From Arachidicoccus ginsenosidivorans (GTDB lineage: Bacteria > Bacteroidota > Bacteroidia > Chitinophagales > Chitinophagaceae), in contig NZ_CP042434.1 in NCBI RefSeq assembly GCF_007971385.1, forward strand, positions 2,232,001-2,296,000: 64,000 bases of DNA, read 5' to 3'. Under the pieces are notes generated by a model, which ran no database searches, had not been told where the DNA came from, and saw nothing but the letters and a program-made list of their open reading frames with translations. Each line of letters begins with the position of its first letter. Within the stretch, counting starts at the first letter, position 1. Both the position numbers and the translations under genes were made by a program. Shown here piece after piece: positions 30,004-41,380 of this stretch.

Positions 30004-33000
30004 ATGTTTATGAAAAAAACGATCCAAGTTGTTTTAAGGGCATTATGCTTTTTGATAGCAGGCCTATGCCTTTGGGGCAACGTATTTGCCCAGACACAGG
30101 AAGTTTCCGGGGTAGTCAAATCCAGTGAAGGGTCACCACTTGCAGGGGTGACAGTGGCTGTAAAAAATGGCCAGCTCAAAGTATTGACAGCAGACAACGG
30201 ATCCTTCCATATTAAAGCTGCTAAGGGAGATGTGTTGCACTTCTCCTACATTGGTTTTGCCGATGTAGAAGAGACAGTAACTGGCGCTTCGATGCAAGTC
30301 ATAATGACCGCAAATGAAGCCGCCTCTGCAGGGTCAGACGTTGTAGTAACTGCCCTGGGAATTAAAAGAGAAAGCAAATCGCTGGGTTATGGTGTGCAGG
30401 AGATCAAAGGAGCAGAACTCGCTGATCGCCATGAAGACAACGTAACGAATACGCTTTCTGGTAAGGTTGCAGGGTTACAGGTGATAAAATCCAGTAATGG
30501 ACCTGCAGGATCTACAAAAATTGTATTACGCGGTTACAACTCATTGACCGGAGATAACCAACCTCTGATCGTGGTGGATGGAATCCCAATTGATAACTAT
30601 GCCGGTGTTCCAAGAGGAGGTACCAACGATTTTTGGAATCCTTCCTTAGATATGGGCAATGGCCTTTCTGATATCAATGCAGATGATATTGCCAGCGTCA
30701 GTGTCCTTAAAGGCCCTGCAGCGGCAGCACTTTATGGATCCAGAGCAGGTAACGGTGTAATCCTGATTACAACAAAAACCGGGCACAAACAAGATGGCCT
30801 GGGTATTACCGTTTCCTCTAATTTTGGAATTGAAAGTGTCTTTACGCAACCTGATATGCAGAGTCAATATGGTCAGGGGGATAACGGAACTTTAGACAAA
30901 ACATCAGGGGCCAGTTGGGGGCCTCAAATCAAGGGCCAGTCCTATGAGAAATGGGATGGGTCAAAAGCGAATATGCAAGCTTATGATAATGTGAAGAACT
31001 ATTTTGGCAATGGGTTTAATAACAGCACGAATGTTTCTTTCTCCCAGTTATATAACAAGACCTCTATCTATACTTCCTTCAACAGGTTGTATGATAAGAG
31101 TATGTTGCCGGGTTCCAAATATGAACGGACAAATCTGACATCAAGGGCTGTCAGCAAATTTGGCAAGAATGATCGCTGGACCTTGGATACTAAAGTTCAG
31201 TATAGTAACTCTACAGCCAATAATCGCCCAAGTGGCGGGGTCAATGCAGGTAATGCCTTTGCGGTGATGTATCAGTTGCCGCGCAGTTTGGATATCCGTG
31301 ATTTTTCAGCAGCGACAGATCCTTATGGAGCAATGATCTGGTATGTGCCGGCTTCCTCAGAAGTCAATCCTTATTGGGCCTCGAAATATAACCTGAATAG
31401 TGATACCAGAGACCGCTTCTTGCTGAACGGATCCTTAAAGTACCAGTTTAATGATTGGTTGAATGCTGAAATTAAAGGAGGCGCTGATATTTATAATACA
31501 GCCACAGAAGGGAAGACCTACGCTGGTGGACCGCTGACCAACCAATACAGTGAAGGTAAGAACTCATTTACAGAAACCAATTACAGTTTTCTGATTAATG
31601 CACAAAAGGATAATGTCTTTGGGAAGTTTGGTGGGCTTGTAAATGTAGGTGGTAACCTGATGGATAGAACCCTCTCTTCATTAAGTTCAGGATCTGGTTC
31701 ACTGGAGGTGCCTGATTTATTCCTACTGAATAACGGTGTAAATAGTCCTACGGTTAGCCAGTCATATAGCCATCAGAAAATTAATTCCTTATATGGTACC
31801 GTTCAGGTAAATTATGACGGATATATCTTTTTAGATGGAACCTTCAGAAATGATTGGTCTTCTACTTTGAGTAAAGAAAACCGTTCCTATTTTTATCCGT
31901 CCCTTAGTCTGTCTTATGTATTTACGGATATGATTCGTAAGACAGGCGGCAATGTACCTTCCTGGTTTACTTATGGTAAACTACGCGCCTCAGTGGCAGA
32001 AGTAGGTAATGGGTTACAGCCTTATCAACTATACAACACCTATAGTATTGGTAAGGATCCTAATGGCAATACCAATGCCAGCACAGGCAGCACCTTTTAC
32101 AATGCTGATGTAAGAAGTGAATTGATCAAATCCACTGAAATTGGTACGGAACTGAAGTTCTTGCAAAACAGGATTGGCCTGGACATTTCCTGGTATAAAA
32201 CCAACGCAACCAGACAATTACTGGCAATCCCACAGGATGCATTAAGTGGTTATTCCAGCAAAATGATTAATGCCGGCAATATTCAAAATGAAGGTATTGA
32301 AGTGGTGTTGAATACCAGTGTTTTGAATAAACCGGGGCCTTGAACTGGGATATGACAGTAAACTTCTCTAAAAATAACAACAAGATTATAGCGCTGACGG
32401 ATGAAAACCATACCTATAGTTTAGGTGGTTATGATGACGTTTCAATTGTCGCAGAGACGGGCAGGAATTACGGAGAGATTTACGGAACAAAATTTTTGCG
32501 TGTGGATGATCCTGATAGTAAATATTATGGACAGTTACTGCTTTCAGGCACTGGGCTGCCACAGGGAACTGCGGATAAGTATGACCTGGGTAACCAACAG
32601 GCCAATTATCTGTTGGGCATAACCAATCATTTTTCCTATAAAGGATTTAACCTGTCCTTCTTGCTGGATGGCCGTTTCGGGGGTAAAATATTCTCTGCTA
32701 CCTATGCCGCCATGGAGGCTGCTGGCACCGCAGGGGTTACTGCCAACAGGGGTAAAATGGTTGTCAATGGCGTAATCGAAGATGGCAAAGGTGGTTATGT
32801 AGACAATACCACAGAGGTTAGCACAGAGGAATACTGGAAGGCTGTTCAAAAAAGTGGCAATGTCGGCATTGTGGAAGCGAATCTGTATGATGCGACCAAT
32901 ATCAGGCTTCGTAACGTACAACTTTCTTATAATCTACCGCAAAGATGGTTGGAAAAATCACCGGTACAAAGAGCGAGTCTCGGATTTTCCTGCAATAATG

Positions 33001-33137
33001 TATGGATGATTTCCAGCCATCTGCATGGAATTGATCCGGAATCAGTATATGCGACTGGTACCAATGCAGTTGGCTTTGAAAACGCCGCACCGCCGACCAC
33101 TAGGTCTTTCATGTTTAATCTCAGCCTGAGTTTCTAA
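30004..33137 (+). CDS. SusC-like TonB-dependent receptor, frameshifted
   Basis: Outer-membrane importer paired with the next gene. Signal peptide (ATG 30004 or 30010; VLRALCFLIAGLCLWGNVFAQ), CarboxypepD_reg-like domain (VSGVVKSSEGSPLAGVTVAV), plug with VVVTALGIKRESKSLGY and SVSVLKGPAAAALYGSRAG, then the barrel. The frame ends at 32343 after LNKPGP. Adding one G or C at 32334-32339 joins it to frame 3 (LNWDMTVNFSKNNNKI), which continues to the C-terminal MFNLSLSF. Total about 1044 residues, normal for SusC. No STN domain. It follows the ROK regulator in the same direction. Confidence 0.93.
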
Positions 33138-33156
33138 ATTTCAAAATCAATCAGAA

Positions 33157-35106
33157 ATGAATACGATAATAAAACATACTTTAAGATATGCCTGTTGGGT
33201 GGCAGCGGCTTCGCTGGTACTAGCCTCCTGCAAAAAGTTTGATGAAGTGAATACGGATCCTACAGCAGCGAATGAAGATCAGATTCAGGTGGAATATCTG
33301 ATCAATAATGCGATTATGGGTGCTCAAATGAATCCAGATATTGCAGAACGCTCCTTTGTATTGTATTGGGAAGCTGCCGGACGTCAATGTGCGGATTTTG
33401 ATGCCCCATCTCCGGGTGTGATTAGTGTAGGTAATTATAATGATGGCTGGACGACCAATTACTGGAATGGGCAAGCCAGTTGGCAAACCCGCATTAATAG
33501 CGCCATAAAAATTGCACAGAGCAGACTCGAAACAAAGGAAAACTTAAAAGAATATACCAATGATATGCTGCAAGTGGCTCGCATTTGGCGCGCATACTTA
33601 ATGAGCGAAATGGCCGACAACTGGGGACCGATTGCTATTGACGGCTTCAAGGGTGTTAATCCTGAGTATGCCAGCGTTAAAGACGTATACTATTTTATGC
33701 TGGATGAATTAAAAGATGCAACATCAAAAATGGACGTATCCATCACCGTTCCAGAGAGCGTAGCCAAGGAAGATCCTGCCTTTGGGTTCAATTTTGCCCA
33801 ATGGAAAAAGTACGGCAATTCCATGCGCCTGAGACTGGCCATGCGCCTGTCTGAAGTGGATCCTGACAAGGCAAAAGCGGAGTTCGAGGATGCAGCAAAG
33901 TCAATGGATGAACTAATCACCGTCAATAGTGATAATTTTGCCGTTCAGGAACAGGACAGCTGGACAGATCTGGCCGGTGTGATGAGCCGTTCATGGGATG
34001 TACAGCCAATGTCTGTCACTTATAGGAATCTAACAGTGGGATTGGGTGGCATCAATTCGGCAGATCAATTGGCTTCGAGCTTTTCAAAATACGTGAAACC
34101 AGCGAATGATCTTGGGTTGCGCTATACGGATTTTTTCCCTTTAAAAAATAATGATCCAAATGCAGGGTATTGGCTGGATGGTTTACCCAATACAATTGAT
34201 CCGAGAGCTTACGTCGTATTTTGTATTCCAGGGGATACGCTAAACAGTAATTTTCCGGATCAAAATGGTGATTATGACAGAACCACAGTCAGAAATCTAT
34301 ATAAAAAGGAGGGAGATGATCTTAAGGTAGTAAAGAAGGTCAATGCTGCCTTCACGTTTAATGCACGTATTGATGGCGATTGGGGAGACAAAGATCAGTT
34401 AAATGAACTGGTAAACTATGGCGGCACCATGCCACGGCTGAATATGCGTTTTAGAAAAAGCACAGAAAAGCGGGTTTTCTTTGGCTCCTGGGAGACTTAT
34501 TTTCTGCTGGCCGAAGCCAGTGTTCGTGGATGGACAGTTCCTTTATCAGGTAAAACAGCCTATGAAGACGGCATTAAAGCTAGTTTTAATTTTTGGGGCA
34601 TTGATAAATACCTGAGTGCTTATCTGGGGTCAACTGCATATAACAATGACGGAACCTCAGTAGACTGGGACCATACAACAGAGCCGCCACTAACGCGTAC
34701 AATGAACTTTAAAGATGGGATTTCAGGCCAGGCTGGTACGGCACAGATCAAATATCCAAATAATGCATTATATAAAGCAGGAAAGAAAAATGATCATTTA
34801 AACAAGATTATTACGCAGAAGTTCCTGGCCCAGGTGCCTTGGGTGCCACTGGAAAACTGGAGTGATCATCGCCGGCTGGGTTTGCCATTCTTTGAAAACC
34901 CGACGGTGGAAAAAGCGATCACCACCCTGCCAGGGCTCACAGATGGCACCTATTCTGAGGCAAGCATAAAATTTCAGCCGCAGCGCCTGAAATACCCCTC
35001 TGGGCTGAGTAATCAGAACCCCAATGGTTACCAACAAGCTGTTGGATTGCTGGGTGGCGCTGGTGATGCGGTACTTAGCCCGCTTTGGTGGGCGCAGCAA
35101 CAGTAA
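33157..35106 (+). CDS. SusD-like outer-membrane lipoprotein
   Basis: 649-residue substrate-binding lipoprotein. Signal peptide with lipobox LVLASC (Cys25), then KKFDEVNTDPTAANEDQIQ, the SusD-like_2 signature. Middle blocks LRLAMRLSEVDPDKAKAEFEDA and WETYFLLAEASVRGW match SusD helices, and WVPLENWSDHRRLGLPFFENP near the C-terminus is a family hallmark. It is longer than the other SusDs here, mainly from insertions between residues 280 and 430. It starts 20 bp after susC, and a long terminator hairpin follows. Confidence 0.93.
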   Translation: MNTIIKHTLRYACWVAAASLVLASCKKFDEVNTDPTAANEDQIQVEYLINNAIMGAQMNPDIAERSFVLYWEAAGRQCADFDAPSPGVISVGNYNDGWTTNYWNGQASWQTRINSAIKIAQSRLETKENLKEYTNDMLQVARIWRAYLMSEMADNWGPIAIDGFKGVNPEYASVKDVYYFMLDELKDATSKMDVSITVPESVAKEDPAFGFNFAQWKKYGNSMRLRLAMRLSEVDPDKAKAEFEDAAKSMDELITVNSDNFAVQEQDSWTDLAGVMSRSWDVQPMSVTYRNLTVGLGGINSADQLASSFSKYVKPANDLGLRYTDFFPLKNNDPNAGYWLDGLPNTIDPRAYVVFCIPGDTLNSNFPDQNGDYDRTTVRNLYKKEGDDLKVVKKVNAAFTFNARIDGDWGDKDQLNELVNYGGTMPRLNMRFRKSTEKRVFFGSWETYFLLAEASVRGWTVPLSGKTAYEDGIKASFNFWGIDKYLSAYLGSTAYNNDGTSVDWDHTTEPPLTRTMNFKDGISGQAGTAQIKYPNNALYKAGKKNDHLNKIITQKFLAQVPWVPLENWSDHRRLGLPFFENPTVEKAITTLPGLTDGTYSEASIKFQPQRLKYPSGLSNQNPNGYQQAVGLLGGAGDAVLSPLWWAQQQ

Positions 35107-35161
35107 TCGAAAGGCAAAAGACATTCTTGCGTTCGATTTACTATAGTCCTTGATGATTTAC

Positions 35162-35221
35162 AAACAATACGGTGGGCTATTGCGCTTTAAATTAAAAGCG
35201 TAATAGCCCACCCTATTGTTT
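35162..35221 (+). terminator. Long hairpin ending the ROK-adjacent susCD operon
   Basis: Extended inverted repeat: about 26-bp arms with three single mismatches, core GGTGGGCTATT with AATAGCCCACC. It lies 56 bp after the susD stop and ends in TATTGTTT. Confidence 0.75.
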
Positions 35222-35360
35222 AAAGGTTTGTGTATTAATGGCTAAAATCACCGACCTGGCATAAGAAATTACAAAAAAAGGTATCCTGACATTTTGCTAC
35301 CGGCACTGGAAGAAAGCGTGCAGATATGCTAACTGGGGCAAATTAATGCATAAGACTTTT

Positions 35361-35930
35361 TTAGAGCATCTGCTTGGCAGACGACTGAATGTAATGACTA
35401 AAGTCTTCCAGTAGAGCAGCTCCATATTCATTTAAGGAATCCCAAGTGTGCGGGTAAAGCTTGTCTGCTCCGGAAAGCACCTGTTGTTTTACCTGAAAAG
35501 AAACATTGGTAACACCGGCATTTTTTTTGGACTTGCCTTTGGGATGGCCCGGCGTATAACTAAGCTCGTCGAGTTTTATCTGAATGACCTGATCCTTCCA
35601 TTTAAGATGCAGCGTACCCTGATAATATAAAGGCGCCTGCCTATGTTGGTCGTCAATTTTAAAACTGATGGATGTCTCTAATTGATCATCCCCTTGATTT
35701 TTCTCTTGAGCGAATTTTGCAGTTGGAAAGTTTTGTGTAATCCAGGTTTTTGCAATAGGGTAAAAATCATCGGCATATAAGGCAGATGCCGTATCATTTT
35801 GTATAAAAGTCACTTCACCTGCAATGATGGGCAGCCTGAAGGCATTTTCCCGTATAAACTGTGCATGAGCGGTAGCCGTGGCCATTAAAAGGGACAGGGA
35901 GACCGCAAAAAATACAATTATACGTTTCAT
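35361..35930 (-). CDS. Exported protein, DUF4468-like
   Basis: 189 residues from ATG 35930, chosen because a clean signal peptide (RIIVFFAVSLSLLMATATAHA) starts there. The mature part has alternating strand patterns and ALYADDFYPIAKTWITQNF, resembling the helix of DUF4468 TBP-like periplasmic proteins, followed by YYQGTLHLKWKDQVIQIKLDELSY. No catalytic motif is visible. Assignment to DUF4468 is tentative. It sits alone on the minus strand between a sus operon terminator and two small exported proteins. Confidence 0.6.
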   Translation of the reverse strand: MKRIIVFFAVSLSLLMATATAHAQFIRENAFRLPIIAGEVTFIQNDTASALYADDFYPIAKTWITQNFPTAKFAQEKNQGDDQLETSISFKIDDQHRQAPLYYQGTLHLKWKDQVIQIKLDELSYTPGHPKGKSKKNAGVTNVSFQVKQQVLSGADKLYPHTWDSLNEYGAALLEDFSHYIQSSAKQML

Positions 35931-35997
35931 TTGTTCTGTTGTTTTATTGAATACTATTCTATTGCCTTCAAATGGTATGAAGTATAATAAAAACGCC

Positions 35998-36027
35998 AAA
36001 GAGCCGGTTTTATTTTACCGGCTCTTT
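35998..36027 (-). terminator. Terminator after the small exported protein gene
   Basis: Stem AAAGAGCCGGT/ACCGGCTCTTT (35998-36008 with 36017-36027), 8-nt loop, 31 bp beyond the stop at 36059. Confidence 0.8.
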
Positions 36028-36058
36028 GTATTTAAAATTTTATAAAAGCAATAAGGGA

Positions 36059-36559
36059 TCAATATCCATTATACCCACCATAGCCCCCATATCCTCTGTT
36101 ATATCGTTGGTTATATTGTCGCCTTTGTTCCGCCTGCTGATTATATTGATCCTGACGTTCCTTCTCCATTTCTTTCTGCCTTTTTTTCTGACGGGTTTCA
36201 AAGGCTTCCAGTCGCTGAAGCTCCTCCATGGAAAGAATGGCGCCCAGATGCATGTATTTATCATTTTCCAGCATGCCATATCGAACTTCCTTATCCTCTT
36301 TGGAGAGTGACTTGTCATCAGAAATCTTCATTCTTTTGAGCAGGAACTGTACCTGCATGGCGGCAACCGTATCCCTTTTTTCTCGTGGAATCTGCAAAGA
36401 ATCACCGAGTAATTTGGTATAGCTTGCCTTAAAAGCCATTAATTGTGCCTCTGTTGGTGTATCAGATTTGTTTTTTTTGCGCTTTTTGTGCTTTTGCGCA
36501 AAACTGGCTGTGCAGCCTATCATCATTAGTAGCGTTAATAACGCTGCGAACTTTTTCAT
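36059..36559 (-). CDS. Small exported Spy-like protein with Gly/Tyr-rich tail
   Basis: 166 residues from ATG 36559, where the signal peptide begins (KKFAALLTLLMMIGCTASFAQ). The mature protein is highly charged and helical, with LSKEDKEVRYGMLENDKYMHLGAILSMEELQRLEAFETRQ resembling the helical hairpin of Spy/CpxP chaperones. It ends in NRGYGGYGGYNGY, a low-complexity tail. A second Spy-like gene lies 171 bp upstream on the same strand. Function in envelope stress is an inference. Confidence 0.65.
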   Translation of the reverse strand: MKKFAALLTLLMMIGCTASFAQKHKKRKKNKSDTPTEAQLMAFKASYTKLLGDSLQIPREKRDTVAAMQVQFLLKRMKISDDKSLSKEDKEVRYGMLENDKYMHLGAILSMEELQRLEAFETRQKKRQKEMEKERQDQYNQQAEQRRQYNQRYNRGYGGYGGYNGY

Positions 36560-36593
36560 GCCGAAACCTTTTATTACCCTGTAAAAATAGAAA

Positions 36594-36635
36594 AAGCGGT
36601 GCAATCCTCAAAATTGATTGAGAGCAGCACCGCTC
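36594..36635 (-). terminator. Hairpin after the second Spy-like gene
   Basis: AGCGGTGC with GCACCGCT (36595-36602 and 36627-36634), enclosing a second inverted repeat CTCAA/TTGAG. It lies about 100 bp after the stop at 36731. Confidence 0.55.
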
Positions 36636-36730
36636 ATTTAACTGTTAGCGGGAAGCATTAAAATATTCGTTTTGGACAGCGTGTTGATTTTCAGCGTTAT
36701 CCATCTCGGCTAAAGTCAATAAATCTCAAA

Positions 36731-37165
36731 TTATTGCTGGCCGTTATTGCCACCAGGACGTCCGCCCCTTCTTTGGCCTCTGTTTTGGCGACGTTCCTGC
36801 ATGTCTTTTTTGATGATTTCTTTTTGCTCATCGGTATAAACGGCATTTTGCGCTTCGCGATTCTTTTTAAAGAGATCACGGAAAGACTCTTTTTTCTGGT
36901 CATCCGACAGGCTGCTGTTGTTTTTAATATCTGCGGCCTGTTTGCGGAAATCTTCATTAATCGTCTTGAGTTTGGCCTGCTGATCAGTCGTAAGATTCAG
37001 CTTTTTTACCAGCTCTTTATTGGGCCCCATCATGCCCATCATACGACCACCACCACTACGTTCCATGCGTGGACGATGTTTTGCTGCAGCGGTGTCAGTT
37101 GACTGTGCTTGGGAGGCCATGCCAAATAAGAAAAGGCCACAGGCGAATAAGAGTATTTTTTTCAT
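36731..37165 (-). CDS. Spy/LTxxQ-motif periplasmic protein
   Basis: 144-residue exported protein with signal peptide ILLFACGLFLFGMASQAQ. The mature helical part contains NLTTDQQAKLKTINEDFRKQ, a match to the LTxxQ motif of Spy/CpxP-type periplasmic chaperones, and a partial second motif (YTDEQKEIIKKDMQ). The tail is Arg/Gly-rich (RRQNRGQRRGGRPGG). Probably an envelope chaperone or metal-stress protein. It is followed by a similar small gene. Confidence 0.75.
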   Translation of the reverse strand: MKKILLFACGLFLFGMASQAQSTDTAAAKHRPRMERSGGGRMMGMMGPNKELVKKLNLTTDQQAKLKTINEDFRKQAADIKNNSSLSDDQKKESFRDLFKKNREAQNAVYTDEQKEIIKKDMQERRQNRGQRRGGRPGGNNGQQ

Positions 37166-37346
37166 TGTTTTCTTTTTAAACGGTGATTAATTTTTGATTG
37201 GGAAATGGTTCTTTTTTTTAAATCCCAACCCGAATTTACTCTGATAAGATGAGAATAGATCTGTTTGGTTTAGCAGCTATCCTACCTTTTCGGTAGGATT
37301 GGGCTTTTAACAGGCGAGCAGGTCGTTTTGCCAAGGATTATCAACT

Positions 37347-37378
37347 AAAAATCAGGGCCCGGAGCCCTGATTTTTTTG
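37347..37378 (-). terminator. tgt terminator
   Basis: ATCAGGGC/GCCCTGAT stem (37351-37358 with 37364-37371), flanked by A-runs and T-runs so that it can work both ways. It begins 11 bp after the tgt stop. Confidence 0.8.
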
Positions 37379-37388
37379 ATTTTTTCTG

Positions 37389-38541
<1,153 letters not shown>

Positions 38542-38654
38542 TTAAGAATTCTGTTTTTAGGGATTTTGCGGAGTCTTATAAAAATCATGGACAACATGGA
38601 CAATAAAGACAGATTTTTGAGCGGTGATTTTTTGGAATGCTGTAATTTTAACTA

Positions 38655-40256
38655 ATGGAAAATATCTCTGTGATCATTATTTTACTTTTTGTCATTGCCT
38701 TTTTATGGTTGCTCAGCAAAAGGTTCAATTTTCCCTTTCCGATCGTACTGGTGTTATTCGGGATATTGATTTCTTTAATACCGGGATTGCCGACCCTTAA
38801 GATTTCTCCCGATGTAATCTTTTTTCTGTTTTTGCCCCCTTTACTCTATCAGGCTGCCTGGAATACCAGCTGGCATGATTTTAGGACGGCCATCCGGCCG
38901 ATCAGCCTGGCGGCGATCGGCCTGGTGCTATTTACCACCGTGGCGGTAGCCATTGTGGCCCATTATCTGATTCCTTCCTTTGGCTGGCCGGTTGCTTTTT
39001 TACTGGGTGCGATTATTTCTCCGCCGGACGTGGTCTCTGCCACGGCCGTTACCAAAGGATTGGGGCTGCATCCGGGCCTGTTAACCATTTTGGAGGGGGA
39101 GAGTCTGATTAATGATGCCAGTGCGCTAATCGCCTATCGGTATGCGCTGGCGGCCATCACCACGGCCGGGTTTGCCTGGTGGCAGGCCGGACTTAATTTT
39201 ATTTATGTTGCAGCCGTGGGTATAGCCGTTGGTCTGGCCGTGGCTTTTATTATGCGGATTATCCATGAGAAGTTCAGCTGTGACGCTGTGGTAGACGTAA
39301 CGCTTACTTTTTTGACGCCTTATACTTCTTATCTGATCGCGGAGCATTTTCAGGCTTCAGGCGTCCTTGCCGTGGTGACGACCGGGCTATATCTCTCTTT
39401 CAGATCCAATAAATTATTCTCACATGAGGGCAGAATTATGACAGACGCTATCTGGGAAGTGGCCATGTTTGTGCTCAATGGGATGATTTTTATTTTGATT
39501 GGGCTTCAACTCAGAACAGTTTCTGATGGGTTAGGTGCCTATAGCAAAACAAGTCTGATTTTGTATGGTATATCCATCAGTGTCCTGGTAATCCTTATCC
39601 GATTTGTATGGATCCTGCCTTCTATGATCTGGCCGGATAGGGTGGGACGCAGTATTTATGGAGACCGTGGATATGAAAGGAAGAATCTGATTGTATTTGG
39701 CTGGTCCGGGATGCGTGGAATTGTCTCAATGGCTGCGGCAATGGCACTACCGCTTAGTTTTGCGGGCAGCCAGCTGTTTCCACACAGAAATTTACTCATT
39801 TTCCTTACTTTTTGTGTGATACTAACGACACTGGTGCTCTTGGGCCTTACGCTGCCCTGGCTGATCAGATTAATGAAGCTGGAGCCTTATTCGGTGGTAG
39901 CTCAAGAATATGAAGTCAGAACAAAGATTGTGGCGAGTGCCATAAATAAAATTGAGGAGTCTTATTCTCTGCTGCCAGATGAGATATTAAGTAATCTCAA
40001 AAGTAAATATGAGGTAAAATATAACCGGCTACAAAAAACGGCACTGCCTTCCAATTACTTCGGTCAGGGAAAGACCCTGACAAGTCAGGTTTTCAATCAA
40101 TACACAAAAGTTCAGTTGGATTTACTGGAGGTAGAAAGGGAATCTGTGCAACAAATGCATTTGAGTGGTTCTGCCAGTGAATCTATTTTAAAAAAGATCG
40201 AAAGAGAGTTGGATGTGGAAGAAATGCGGCTCAGAATGGAAATGTATGAATCCTAG
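38655..40256 (+). CDS. Na+/H+ antiporter, CPA1 family
   Basis: 533-residue cation/proton antiporter. About 12 membrane helices span residues 1-410, with the CPA1 motifs SPPDVVSATAVTKGLGLHPGL and GESLINDASAL (the ND pair that binds the cation), then GWSGMRGIVSMAAAMALPLSF. The last 120 residues are cytoplasmic and helical. It contributes to pH and sodium balance. It stands alone on the plus strand between tgt and fabD, and a long bidirectional hairpin separates it from fabD. Confidence 0.92.
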   Translation: MENISVIIILLFVIAFLWLLSKRFNFPFPIVLVLFGILISLIPGLPTLKISPDVIFFLFLPPLLYQAAWNTSWHDFRTAIRPISLAAIGLVLFTTVAVAIVAHYLIPSFGWPVAFLLGAIISPPDVVSATAVTKGLGLHPGLLTILEGESLINDASALIAYRYALAAITTAGFAWWQAGLNFIYVAAVGIAVGLAVAFIMRIIHEKFSCDAVVDVTLTFLTPYTSYLIAEHFQASGVLAVVTTGLYLSFRSNKLFSHEGRIMTDAIWEVAMFVLNGMIFILIGLQLRTVSDGLGAYSKTSLILYGISISVLVILIRFVWILPSMIWPDRVGRSIYGDRGYERKNLIVFGWSGMRGIVSMAAAMALPLSFAGSQLFPHRNLLIFLTFCVILTTLVLLGLTLPWLIRLMKLEPYSVVAQEYEVRTKIVASAINKIEESYSLLPDEILSNLKSKYEVKYNRLQKTALPSNYFGQGKTLTSQVFNQYTKVQLDLLEVERESVQQMHLSGSASESILKKIERELDVEEMRLRMEMYES

Positions 40257-40279
40257 CTGCTATTCAATAGTCGCATATA

Positions 40280-40335
40280 ATAAAGTTTGGGTTCTTTTGT
40301 CCTCAGTGCTGACGACAAAAGAACCCAAACTTTAT
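40280..40335. terminator. Bidirectional terminator between the antiporter gene and fabD
   Basis: Perfect 22-bp arms (40280-40301 with 40314-40335), with a further CAG/CTG pairing in the loop. It is flanked by AT-rich sequence on both sides and sits between two convergent genes. Confidence 0.9.
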
Positions 40336-40356
40336 ATTAATAAAATATTTGCCGGA

Positions 40357-41247
40357 TTACTGAATTCCGTCAGTCGTGGCTTCTCTGCTGATTTTACCAA
40401 TGAGACCCTGTAAAACTTTACCGGGCCCGCATTCCGTAAAATTAGTGGCACCATCTGCTACCATTTGCTGGATAGTCTGGGTCCATTTAACAGCACCAGT
40501 TAATTGCGCAATCAAATTGGCCTTGATTGCTTGTGGGTCGGTGACTGCTGCAGCGGTAATGTTCTGATAGACGGGGGCAGAGGGACGGTGGAAGCTGGTA
40601 GCTTCTATGGCGGCTGCCAGCTCTTCCCTGGCAGGCTCCATTAGCGGAGAATGGAAAGCGCCACCGACGGGCAGTACAAGGGCTCTTTTGGCACCGGCTT
40701 GCTTAAGGGCTTCACAGGCCAGGTCAATGCCTTTAAGAGAGCCGCTAATCACGAGTTGCCCCGGACAGTTATAGTTGGCCGGAACAACGACTTCGCCGGA
40801 TTCTTGTTCAATTTGCTTGCAAATTTCTTCTACTTTTTCATCAGGCAACGCTAATATGGCGGCCATAGTGGAAGGGTTGATCTCACAGGCCTTTTGCATG
40901 GCCTGGGCACGGATACTGACTAATTTGAGGCCATCCTCAAAGCTCAGGACGCCATTTGCCACCAGTGCGGAGAATTCCCCAAGCGAATGGCCGGCGACCA
41001 TATCTGGTTTTGGATTTTCCAGGGTTTTGTACGCAATGACAGAATGTAAAAATACTGCCGGCTGTGTTACTTTAGTTTCTTTGAGTTCTTCCGGGGAGCC
41101 ACTGAACATAATGTCCGTGATCCTAAATCCAAGGATACCGTTGGCCTGTTCAAAATAACCCCTTGCTTTGTCATTTTGCTCATAGAGTAATTTGCCCATT
41201 CCACTAAATTGGGCACCCTGTCCCGGAAATACAAATGCGTGTTTCAT
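40357..41247 (-). CDS. fabD: Malonyl-CoA:ACP transacylase
   Basis: Loads malonyl groups onto acyl carrier protein for fatty-acid synthesis. The 296-residue protein has AFVFPGQGAQFSGMG at the N-terminus, GHSLGEFSAL with nucleophile Ser88, the oxyanion Gln of the PGQG motif, and GGAFHSPLMEPA with the catalytic His. C-terminal CGPGKVLQGLI is also typical. No other fab gene is adjacent. It converges with the antiporter gene. Confidence 0.96.
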   Translation of the reverse strand: MKHAFVFPGQGAQFSGMGKLLYEQNDKARGYFEQANGILGFRITDIMFSGSPEELKETKVTQPAVFLHSVIAYKTLENPKPDMVAGHSLGEFSALVANGVLSFEDGLKLVSIRAQAMQKACEINPSTMAAILALPDEKVEEICKQIEQESGEVVVPANYNCPGQLVISGSLKGIDLACEALKQAGAKRALVLPVGGAFHSPLMEPAREELAAAIEATSFHRPSAPVYQNITAAAVTDPQAIKANLIAQLTGAVKWTQTIQQMVADGATNFTECGPGKVLQGLIGKISREATTDGIQ

Positions 41248-41380
41248 TGGAGTATTTTTAATCGTAAAATCAAAAGTGAGCTGCTTGTTAAGCTTGTTGG
41301 AATAGGCTTCTTACATATAAAAGCCGCCCACCTTTCTAAAATGAATTATTTAATATTTATGGTTGTCGCTTTTAGTAAGA

